NCBI GenBank assembly: GCA_030063045.1
Contig: JAQSEB010000023.1
Span: 2,976,001-3,040,000, forward strand
Source: Pratylenchus scribneri
Taxonomy: Eukaryota; Nematoda; Chromadorea; Rhabditida; Pratylenchidae
Length of the DNA: 64,000 bases
Direction of reading: 5' to 3'
Shown: positions 45,953 through 56,428 of the stretch, in pieces
How positions within the stretch are numbered: the stretch's first letter is position 1
Layout of the letters: every line of letters starts with the position of its first letter
Position numbers and translations under genes: made by a program
Notes under the pieces: model-generated
The model's input: only the letters and a program-made list of their open reading frames with translations
Database searches by the model: none
Told to the model about the DNA's origin: nothing

Positions 45953-48025
45953 ATGGCCGAAAATTCCCTCTCGGCTATATTCATTTCACTCCTTTCCATT
46001 TTTGGTTCTTCATTTTTCTCCAATGACAATCCTTCCACCGATCCACAAAGTGATGGCCTCAATTTGATTGAGGATTTTGCGAATGAAGCGAGAAAAGTTG
46101 TGGAGGATGTGCGATCGGCAATGGCATTTGGGGCGGCCAATTCAACATTGCTAATTGAATTGGGGGCAAAAGGACAATTAATTGCCGGAATAATTGGCAA
46201 AAAATGTCGTCAAAATGGCGGAGATGGTGTAATCAGGCAATACAATTTATTTTTATCATTTTGACGTTTCCATTCTAGACTTCACAATTGGGGTGGCAAT
46301 TTTCGCTACAGTACCCAAAATATTCAATATCCACGCACGGTGGAAGAAGTTCAACAAATTGTGAAGGAGTCAAAAAAGTTGCGTGTGCTTGGATGTCGAC
46401 ACAGTTTCAGCAAAATTGCCGATTCGCCGGACACAATTTTGTCCACTCTTGGAATGAACACAATTCTATCCTTCAATTCCTCCATCCCAAGTGTGACCGT
46501 CCAAGCTGGAATAAAATACACAGATTTATGTCCATATTTACGTGCGTAATCAATTTCTGAAATTAATTGAATTTATCTTCCACAGAATCCGTTGGATATG
46601 CCCTCCCAAATTTGGCTGCATTAGCGGAAATTTCGGTAGCCGGTGGGATCCAAACGGGAACACACGGAAGTGGATTGAAGAATGCAAATTTGGCCACTCA
46701 AGTGCGTTCATTACAAATGGTTTTGGCAAATGGGAGAGTGGCACGATATGGACCAGATTCACCGGAATTGCCAGGATTGGCTGTTGGATTGGGCGCATTC
46801 GGTGTTTTGACGGAAATTGAATTAAATTTGGTGCCAACATTCAACACAAGTACATACATATTCATGAAGTCAATGAGGGAAGAGGATTAATTACAATAAT
46901 AAAATATTCAAATTTAGTTTGCCAAGTCAAAATTTCTACGATAATTTTGATAAAATTCAAAAACTTGGCTACACCGTCCAAGTGGTCACCACATTAACCA
47001 ACACAAGCAGTTGGGACCAAATACTGTATAGGATTTACTTTTTTTTAATGATGAATTTCCTCTCCAAAAAGGGTTAATGTTCGGGCGGATTCTGGAGTGA
47101 ACAATATTGCAAATTTGAAGGAATTATATGGGGCCACCCGGGCACCTGGACAAGTTTCCCCCATTGGCTCATTGCCGGCCACATATGTTGTGTTCGTTTT
47201 CTGATAATTTCCATTCCCTCGTTAATTTATGCCAAATTTGTTAGTCGACAAAATGTTGAACAACCTTGGTATTATGGACTCGTGGATTATGGTTTTGGAT
47301 TGACGGCAGCGGATGGAAATGAAATCCAATCAGAATATTTCATTCCTTATGCAAATGCGGTGCCAGCTATAAAAGCGGTAGGCCATATTGTACAATAGCA
47401 TAATAAAACGATAAATGAATAAATGAATTTGAATAATTGGTGGATTTCTGACAATGATATATTGCCTATAGCACTATTTTTCTCATTTTGTATTAAATGA
47501 TTTATTTATTTATTAAAGAGGATTCTATTATAAATTGACAGCAAATTCCTCTTTAAAGGTGACCGCCATCAGTGCCCAAATAAAATCGGTACTTTATGGG
47601 ATGTTGGTGCGCACAATCAAAAATGACAATTTGTGGATGAGCGGGGCCAGTGGCATAGGCCGTGAAGGAAATGGTGTTGGCTATCATATTGCCATTCATT
47701 TCAGTTGGCAAGCGAATGTGACTGCATTAGAGAAAGTTTTGCCAAAGGTTGCTTTGTCCTTTTCTTTCTTTTTATTATTTTTGACTTTGTTTAAGGTCGA
47801 CAAAGTCTTGTTGCCCTTCTCTCCTCGTCCACATATGGGAAAATTTTTCACAATGAAGCCAAAAGATTTCTTGAAAACTTTTCCAAAACTCGACGATTTT
47901 AAGTGGAAAAATGGAGGAAGAATAAATTAATTTTTAATATTTTTAGGAAATTGGCAAACAAATTGGATCCAAAAGGCAAATTCCGGAACAAATTGTTGGA
48001 GGAGAATATTTTTGTGGAAATTTAA
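45953..48025 (+). CDS. FAD-dependent alditol/xylitol-oxidase-like enzyme (bacterial type)
   Basis: Nine phase-consistent exons (45953-46236, 46279-46541, 46586-46868, 46918-47025, 47072-47191, 47245-47377, 47559-47747, 47796-47902, 47947-48025) give 521 residues. From about residue 96 it follows bacterial alditol oxidase (VAO/PCMH flavoprotein family, ALO C-terminal domain): LHNWGGNFRYS, LRVLGCRHSFSKIADSP (His for covalent FAD), GYALPNLAALAEISVAGGIQ, TGTHGSGLKNANLATQVRSL, EIQSEYFIP, AIHFSW, LLPFSPRPHMGKFFTM, KLDPKGKFRNK. Such enzymes oxidise polyol or lactone substrates and make H2O2. It has a roughly 95-residue N-terminal extension with a hydrophobic start, possibly secretory. Intron 1 has a GC donor (ATCAG|GCAATA). 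A TTTTAG lies 2 bp before the ATG. Animal gulonolactone oxidases share the fold, but the motifs fit AldO better; horizontal transfer is inferred. Confidence 0.82.
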
Positions 48026-48157
48026 AATGAGAGATGGATGCTGAATGATGATAAAAGAGAAAAATTAACAAATTCGATCATAACACATTTTCATTTTAGG
48101 GTTCATTTTTTCGAGATTCATTCTTTTATCCTTCAAACCATAATTATATTCTAAGTT

Positions 48158-49046
48158 CATTCCGGAAAGGGATTGTAATTGTAATTGAGGATTGTAATTT
48201 TAAGATTGTAATTGTAATTTCTAAGTTGTAATTGCGATTGTAATTGTAATTTCTAAGTTGTAATTTTAAGATTGTAATTGTAATTTCTAAATTGTAATTG
48301 CGATTGTAATTGTAATTTCTAAATTGTAATTGCGATTGTAATTGTAATTTCTAAGTTGTAATTGCGATTGTAATTGTAATTTCTAAATTGTAATTGCGAT
48401 TGTAATTGTAATTTCTAAGTTGTAATTTTAAGATTGTAATTGTAATTGAGGATTGTAATTTTAAGATTGTAATTGTAATTGCGATTGTAATTTTAAGATT
48501 GTAATTGTAATTGCGATTGTAATTTTAAGATTGTAATTGTAATTGCGATTGTAATTTTAAGATTGTAATTGTAATTGCGATTGTAATTTTAAGATTGTAA
48601 TTGTAATTGCGATTGTAATTGTAAAATTCTAAATTGTAATTGCGATTGTAATTGTAAAATTCTAAATTGTAATTGCGATTGTAATTGTAAAATTCTAAGT
48701 TGTAATTGCGATTGTAATTTCTAAGTTGTAATTGCGATTGTAATTGTAAAATTCTAAATTGTAATTGCGATTGTAATTGTAAAATTCTAAGTTGTAATTG
48801 CGATTGTAATTTCTAAGTTGTAATTGCGATTGTAATTGTAATTTCTAAATTGTAATTGCGATTGTAAAATTCTAAATTGTAATTGCGATTGTAATTGTAA
48901 AATTCTAAGTTGTAATTGCGATTGTAATTTCTAAGTTGTAATTGCGATTGTAATTGTAATTTCTAAATTGTAATTGCGATTGTAATTGTAATTGTAATTT
49001 CTAAGTTCTTTCCGGAAGAATAATAAATTCATTCCGGAAAGATTGT
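48158..49046. repeat. AT minisatellite of ATTGTAATTG/TTTCTAAG units
   Basis: About 890 bp built from interchangeable short words (TTGTAATTGCGA, TTGTAATTTCTAAG, TTGTAATTTTAAGA, TTGTAAAATTCTAA) in runs, with no strict single period. Both ends carry ATTCATTCCGGAAAG immediately next to GATTGTAATT (48158-48173 and about 49030). The array is bounded by short direct repeats and lies about 130 bp after the oxidase stop codon. Confidence 0.9.
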
Positions 49047-49625
49047 AATTGTAAATCCCCACTTTGGTTCTATCTGTTATTTTATTGTTTATTCTTTTTT
49101 GCCTCTTAATTATTTACTGTTTTTCCTCTATTATGTCAGCCAATTCGTCTCCGTCGTTAAATGTTAACAAGCAAAATAAAATACCTTGGGCATTGGGCTA
49201 GAGGAAATACGATATTTGCAAAAAAAAACAAAAAAATTTAAAAACTTATATTATTTTGGCTTTATATTTTAAAATTCGGGATAAAAATTCTTCTTCATAT
49301 AATTCAACGCACGCCTCGCCTCAGCCCTCAGGCATGGCATTGCATTGCATTGGGCTTCGGCCTCAAATTCTCGAAAATCTTATAATCTTCTCCAAATAGG
49401 AACATCATATTCATATAGAATTCAATCTAAAAGCAAAACCAAAAATATAAAATTTTCTTTGTAAAAATTTAAAAGCAGCTACAAAAATTTTTAGCTTATT
49501 AATTATTTATAATTTTCTCATTAATCATATCATAATCATAACATAATACATAACACATAACAGAGTGAGTAATCATTTTGCAATTCTGCTGCTGGGGTGG
49601 AAATTTCCAACTATCTCCTTCCGTC
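49047..49625. other. Intergenic upstream of Drosha
   Basis: AT-rich, with a GC-rich patch near 49307-49366 (CGCACGCCTCGCCTCAGCCC, then a duplicated GGCATTGCATTGCATTGGGC). No gene supported. Confidence 0.45.
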
Positions 49626-52600
49626 ATGTTCGAAGAAAAATTGCTTGAAAATGTATGTTAGACTAAATAATTTTAAATCCAATATAAAAACGAAAAATTC
49701 AGATATCATCAGATGATGAAGATGGCGAAATTGATGATGGAATTGCATCCTCAAAAACTTTGGATTCAATAATGGCTGCAGCTGATTCAACTCAACCGAT
49801 ATGTCCACCCCCACCACCAGCACCAATTTTATTGCCAATAAATGTGCCAATTCTCCAGCAGGAAATCCAATCAACTTCATCAAATGATGTAGGACGACGG
49901 CAATTAACTCCTTTAAAACAAATTGAGGTTAAACGAGGATGAATAAAACAAAAATATTCTATTTTATTTATTTAGAAGCAAATTTCATCAAAAATCGAAC
50001 ATCAAATTCAAACAACACCAACAACAACATCAACGGATTTGAGAAAGTCGGAAGAAGATTGGATGATAGAAGAAGAAGCAGAAGATGATCCAACAGCAGG
50101 TCAAAAGGAGGAATTGGAACGGATTATTGATTCGTCCTATTGGACACAGTCCATTACACCCGGAAAATTCTACAAAAGGGTATGAAAATTTCATCTAAAT
50201 ATTTAAAAACATTTTAATCCTTCAATTTCCAATAATGGAATGCAACAAATAAATCCTTCATAATCATCGCCAACACAACAAAATTTTCTGGTCATTTTCG
50301 TGAATGAACTTTGGTCAAATTGAGTGCCGAGAGCGAACTAAAATAATCCCAATCCCACATTATTGGGGGGAATGCGCTCTTCACTTTTTGTCCCATTTTC
50401 ATTCACTAACGACCCAAAAAACTTCCGACAACATTTTATTTAAATTTAACAACAAATTGCTGTTGAAGAACAAAAAATTTTACATTATTCCCAAAAATAT
50501 CACCTTCCATTCATATTCATTATTTTATAGACTCGGAATAGCGGTCAGGTGGCCACCCCGGCACTTTATGACCTCCAACAGCAATTTGATCAAAAAGTAA
50601 TCGGTACAATCCGAGATGCCCAAAGAAGGCAACCCAAATCAGAACCACCCAATTTATCAAATTTGCATCAAAATTGCCACCACAATTGTATAAATTCATT
50701 AAAAATTTTATTCCAATTTTCGACCTATTTTTAGGTTCAAATCACCAAAACAACCATTCGCATAGTGAAAATGACAATGATGATTTTAGCGATGAAAATA
50801 GCAGTAGCATTTCCTCATCGTCCTCCTCAATTTCTTCATCATCAACAGAAGATGAAGAAGAAGAGGGAGAATTGGCAAATTCAGCAGAAGAAGAGGAAGA
50901 ATTTGAGAATGAAAAAAGGAATAGGAGAAGAAGAAAAAGAAGAGGAGGAAGAAATAAACGAGGACGGAGAAGAAGAAGTAATTCAATGGAAAAAGATGAG
51001 GAAAAATGGCATAAAAAAAGGAAGAGGAAGAAGAAATCGATAATAAATATTGGGACGAGAAATGAAGTAAAATTAAATTAAAATAAATTTGAAATTAATT
51101 AATTTGAAATAGGTTGAACGAAAACGAAACCATCCGGCCGCCCTTCATCCGGACATTGGCTTCAATGAACCAGGCCAATTGAATGATGGGCCAATTTGCA
51201 AATGTTCATGGGCGGCCAAACAAAATGGAGTACGGCATGGAAAATACAAAGGGGAAAAGCCAATTCCAAAATGCGATTGGCAAAGCAGGTTTTCCTTATT
51301 TTAATCAATTAATTAATTAATTAATTAATTTAGTAACATTGATCGACTTCATCATTATGTTCTTCAATTGGATCCGGACCCAGCCAAATTCACAAGGCAA
51401 TTCACCCAAATCGAAATGGACGGACATTCCTACAAATTCGATGGTTTAAGCCAAAATATTCAAAATAATTATAATATTTTAGGTTTTTCTGTGTTTTTCC
51501 ATCAACCTTTGCCGGAATATTTTCCCCAACGGCCAATAAATCAATGGACCCAACAATTTCAAGTTCGATTGCTGAATGAAAATGCACCCGAAGTTCATTT
51601 AAATTTATTAAAATTTAATCAAAATTCAATTTAGAGTTTTACGGTGAATGATTTGGAATTATTTCACACATTTTTATTCGATCAATGCCTTGAACTCTAC
51701 GATTTGGACCGAAAATTGAATATTCCAAAAGAGGCGGGTGACCCAAATGATTTTTGCTTTTTCTACCATTGTTTGCCCAGATTTGCCCGAAAATTGCCAG
51801 GCAAAAATAAATATAAAAATGAATAATAAATTCAATATTTAGATAATGGAAAAGAATTGTTGCCAATGTCCTCCGTCCTTTCCCATTTCCTCGCCACATT
51901 TTCCCCACTAATCGATGCTCAACTTTGCCGACATTTTCGTTCATTTCCCCGTGCCCTCTCAGAATATGGACGCAGAAATAAAGGACAAATTTGTTTGAAT
52001 CCAATGAAAGTAAATTTTAACCAAAATTAAATTAATCATTTTTATTTAGAAACCAATGGCAATTCGAATGGATTTGCTGGAATTTGGGACGAATGGAGGG
52101 CCATTCCAATTCAATAATGAATTCCCGGTGATCACTCATTTTGGCATTAAACCAACCGCATATGCTTATGTGAAAAAACCAGAGTAAGCCGAAAATAATT
52201 ACAAATTAGTTTACTCTAATTTGAATGAAGATATCAAAATGCATTGCACAAATTATTTGAATTGCGCAAAAAATTGGCCCAAAAAACGCTGCCAATTTCG
52301 ATGGAAGAAAAATGTGAATTGAAAAAATACAAAGAATTGGTTGAAAAGTTGAAAAAAGAATGGCAAGTTTTGGACATAAATTTAATTAAATTTTAATTCC
52401 AATTTTTCAGTAAAGCAAGAAGGGATTCAATTTTGCATTTGGATTCACGGTAAAATAAATTATTCATTTTAAAAATTAAAATATTTCCCTCATCAGTAAT
52501 TTCTACTCCACCGGTCTTTTCCCGGACATTGTCCAACATTCACTGTTTTTGGTGCTCACCTGCCAACATATTCGATTCCATTGCTCATTGGATTCGCTGG

Positions 52601-54711
52601 AAAGGCAACAATTGGGCGGATATATTTTTAGGGTAATTTTAATCAATTAAATATTAAATCTAACATTTAAAGAATCGTTCCCTCCTGGAATTGGCCCTAA
52701 TCCACCCTTCATTTCGTTCAAATTATGGCACAAATTCGGACCATGCAAAAAATGTACTAAACAATTGTGGAATTCGAATGAACAAATTGAAAGTAAATGA
52801 TGGAGGAAATGACTCATCTTCAGGTAAATATTAATTAAAAATAATTATTGTATTTAATTTTATTTCAGTCAAAGAAACACCTCCTGGTCCTGGCTCTTCC
52901 TCATCTCCATCAACTCTTAATACTACCCCAAAATCGTGTTCATCCACTGGTCGGGGAAAAGGAATTCGATTGTTGATGGAAATTATGGCCATGCAAGGAA
53001 ATAGTCTTTCAAATAATTCCAATTCAATGGAAAATGCACAAATGATGGACATTCGACACAATGAAAGGTCAAAAATCCAAATAGTAATTAATAATTTTAA
53101 ATTATTTAGATTGGAATTTTTGGGTGATACGGTTGTGGAATTGTTGACCACCGTCCACTTATTCTTCATGTTCAATGATTTGGACGAAGGCGGATTGGCC
53201 ACATTTCGATCCGCATTGGTTTGTAATTTTGCAATTTAAATATTAATTTTAATCCATTTTGAAGGTCCAAAATAGGCATTTGGCCACATTGGCCGATCGA
53301 TTGGGTCTTCAGCACTACATGGTTTATGCCCATGGACCGGATCTTTGCCATGAGGCGGATTTACGGCACGCAATGGCCAACACATTCGAAGCATTGATGG
53401 CCGCAATTTATTTGGATTCCGGATTGGCCGAATGCGATCGGTTTGAATTTTAACACAAATTTGATCAAATTTATTAATTTTTATTTAGTATTTTTGCTTC
53501 TGCCCTTTTCAAGAATGACCCAAAATTATTGTCCATTTGGAATAATTTACCCGAACATCCATTAAAGGTAATTTTAATTAATTTTAAAAATAAATTAATA
53601 TTTTTGTCCAGAGAGAAAATCCATTTGGTGACCGGCATTTGATTGAATCAATTCCTTGCCTAAAACATTTATCCAAATTCGAAGAATCCATTGGAATTCG
53701 ATTCAAGCATATTCGCCTTTTGGCCAAAGCATTCACCCGGCGAAATGTTCCCTACAATTATTTAACATTGTAAATGAACAATATTTTTTATAAATTTAAT
53801 TTATTTTCAGAGGCCACAATCAGCGACTTGAATTCCTTGGTGATACCATTCTTCAGGTATATTCCTCATCTTTTAAATAATTTTAATTTCTTTTCCAAAG
53901 TTATTGACCACCGATTATCTGTATCGCCATTTCCCCCACCATCAAGAAGGACATTTGTCCTTGCTTCGAACTTGTTTGGTCAGTAACCGAACCCAATCGG
54001 TGGTTTGCGATGATTTGGCAATGGCAAATTATTTGGTTGTTCCAAAGGTTCAAAATAAATTTCAATTTTTACTAAATTCCATAATTTCTAGGCAATTCTT
54101 CGCAAATTCCCGCAGGCACAACTTCGGCTGAAGGACAAAGCAGATTTGGTGGAATCATTCCTCGGTGCCCTCTATGTGGACAGGGGCCTTCGTTATTGCC
54201 GCCAATTTTGTCAAGTTTGCTTCTTCCCTCGATTAAAGGTAAAAATTAATGCCAAAAATCAATCTAAAATATTCTATTTAGTATTTTATTCTCAACCAAA
54301 GTTGGAATGATCCAAAATCAAGGCTGCAACAGTGTTGCCTGACTTTACGTGATCCAAAGGCCCGAGGCGAGCCGGACATTCCAAGATATAAAACAATTGG
54401 CATTGAAGGGCCAACCAATACCAGAATTTATCGAGTGGCCGTTTATTTTAGGTTTTACATTATATTAATAATTTAATTCAATTATTTTTTATAGAAAGAA
54501 ACGTTTGGCAATTGGCTGTGGTGCCAGTATGCATATTGCCCAAATGGAGGCGGCAAAAAATGCGTTGGCCGAAAATGCGCACATTTTTCCAACAATTTTC
54601 CGACACCAATATGGTCAGAAGGAGGAGGAGGAGAATGGGAATGAAGATCAAAACGGATCAACAATGAAGAAGAAGAGTAGGAAACGACGAGCAAATTCAC
54701 CAATTTATTAA
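49626..54711 (+). CDS. drsh-1: Drosha, nuclear RNase III of the Microprocessor
   Basis: Cleaves primary microRNAs in the nucleus with Pasha/DGCR8. The N-terminus is acidic and Pro-rich (MFEEKLLEN|ISSDDEDGEIDDG, CPPPPPAPILLP), then a Ser run and a basic block (NRRRRKRRGGRNKRGRRRRS). The central Drosha domain includes HPDIGFNEPGQLNDGPICKC and FSVFFHQPLPEYFP. RNase III domain a has RNRSLLELALIHPSF, HNERLEFLGDTVVELLTT and FEALMAAIYLDSG; domain b has HNQRLEFLGDTILQLLTTDY and DLVESFLGALYVDRG. A dsRBD (AIGCGASMHIAQMEAAKNAL) and basic tail end at 54711. The catalytic Glu/Asp residues are present in both domains. Domain a holds a Ser/Asn-rich insertion (about 52740-53070). More than 15 short introns; the exact N-terminus is inferred from the first in-phase ATG. 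Confidence 0.93.
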
Positions 54712-54820
54712 TTTCCTATTTTTTATTATTTCAAATTTTATTGATTAACTTTCTTTGCCACATTCTATTATGTTTATTTTTATTTATCAAGGAATAAAGT
54801 TCAAATCTACAAAAACATTA

Positions 54821-56100
54821 TACAGGGTGGCCGAAAAGTCCGTTCCCACTTGTTTTTTATCATAACTTTATTACAAATAAAGATAAATGGATTAAAATAC
54901 AATCAAATGATGGACAAAAGAAAGGGGTATAACAATAATTAAATTGATTCAAAATGGCCACCCTTGGCTTTGATACATAGACGTAAACGTTTGGGGAAAT
55001 TTTCGCAAATGGCACGCAGCTCTTGGACCGGAATTTTCGCCCATTCCCTAAGAAGGGACTGTCGTAATGACTCCAAATTTTTATGTGGTTTAGCACAGGC
55101 CCTGGCCTCCAAAATGGACCATACAGAATAATCCATAGGGTTCAGATCCGGGGAATAGGGAGGCCATTCTTCGGTGGAAATGAACCCAGGCAAATGGTCC
55201 CGACACCACTCCTGAACTTCTCGGGCCTTATGGGCGGGGGCAGAGTCTTGCTGAAAAATCCATTCCCTATTCCCGAAATGGGTCCTGGCCCAAGGTTCTA
55301 AAACCCCCTGGAGAATTTCTTGAAGGTAGTAGTTTTTGTTGATTTTGACCCCCGGATCCACAAAAAGCAGCGGAGTCTTACCCGATGAGCAAATTCCGGC
55401 CCAAACCATTAATTGTTGGGGATGTTGGGAATGGGAAACAATCTTATCAGAAAGAGGAGGTTTTGTTGTCCATATTCTGTCATTTTGATGATTATGCGCC
55501 ACCTCGATGGTGAAGATTTTTTCATCCGAAAACAGAATCTCAGGACCTGCGTGCCGCTGAAGGAGGAGTCGACATCTTTGGACTCTAATTCTTTTGTTTT
55601 GATCATTCAGAAATTGAACTTTTTGGAGCTTGTAGGCCTTTATCCCAAGTTCAGATTTTGCAATGCATCGAACCGATGTTCTTCCAATTCCGGTTTCACG
55701 GGCCACTTTTCTCATTGAGATCCTTGAATTTCGCTTGACTCGCATTTTGATGATTTTCCGGTTTCTGGGTGTGTTCACTGACTTGGGTCTTCCGCTTCTT
55801 TTGAGGTCCTCTATTGTGCCAAATTCCCTATACAATTTATTTGGACTTTTTCTTTGAAATTTTTTTTACCGGAATTTTTTGATGATTTTGCTCACACCCC
55901 TTTTGGAGAGGCCAACTTGGGTTGCAATCTTTGAAGGCGCCATTCCCGAATTAAATAATGCAATAGCGGAATTTCTTTTATCAGCCATTATAGGAAAATG
56001 TTTGGGCTAAAAAATGAACTATAATTCAATAATCCCACGAATGAATGAAAATCAATAAAATAAAAATAAAAGTGGGAACGGATTTTTCGGCCACCCTGTA
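54821..56100 (-). mobile_element. Tc1/mariner transposon, maT-like (DD37D)
   Basis: The ends are inverted repeats of about 30 bp: left TACAGGGTGGCCGAAAAGTC, right its complement with one mismatch in that stretch (...GATTTTTCGGCCACCCTGTA), flanked by TA. The length of about 1.28 kb is typical of mariner. It sits in the convergent gap between the Drosha 3' end (AATAAA at about 54791) and VPS8, about 110 bp past the Drosha stop. The near-identical ends suggest a fairly recent insertion. Confidence 0.93.
54939..55988 (-). pseudogene. maT-type mariner transposase with one in-frame stop
   Basis: The frame begins MADKRNSAIALFNSGMAPSK at 55988 with a helix-turn-helix (IATQVGLSKRGVSKIIKKFR). A TAA at 55866-55868 interrupts it, then it stays open to 54939. 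The catalytic triad is visible: ILFSDEKIF, FQQDSAPAH, and NPMDYSVW, with 37 residues between the second and third Asp, the DD37D spacing of the maT family. The remainder (GRPKSV, PPYSPDLNP) is intact. Starting after the stop would leave about 300 residues lacking the first HTH, so autonomous activity is doubtful. Confidence 0.88.
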
Positions 56101-56206
56101 TATCCATTCTAAGGAATCTATTATGGTCGTGCTCGACCCAACCCACTAAGGCTCATTAAAGATTAATTTATGAAGAATAAAAAGTTTAAAAAAATTCCTT
56201 TCCCTC

Positions 56207-56276
56207 ACTGAGGATCGAACTTCGAACCTCCATATCAAATCCAACAGCTCTACCACCTGAGCCATCCAGCCCTACT
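56207..56276 (-). pseudogene. tRNA-like sequence (degenerate tRNA or SINE head)
   Basis: On the minus strand it has a good D-arm/A box (TGGCTCAGGTGGTAGAGC) and a B-box-like GTTCGATCC, but the anticodon stem does not pair (GTTGG against GGAGG) and the acceptor ends do not match. A functional tRNA is unlikely. Confidence 0.5.
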
Positions 56277-56428
56277 CAATCGAAGCAAAATTTCCATTTT
56301 ATCAATATTTATTAAAACTATAAAATTGTAATAAGCATAATAAGCAATTTCTTATAAAATTATCACAATTCGATTAAAAATTTGGGCAAATGGAATGTAA
56401 GTATTATAGAATTATGTTTGGGTCAAAT

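Noticed and set aside
50786..50986. Minus-strand Phe/Leu-rich open frame
   Set aside because: It is the shadow of the Glu/Arg-rich GAAGAAGAA coding stretch of Drosha.
56207..56276. Functional minus-strand tRNA
   Set aside because: A and B boxes are present, but the anticodon and acceptor stems do not pair.
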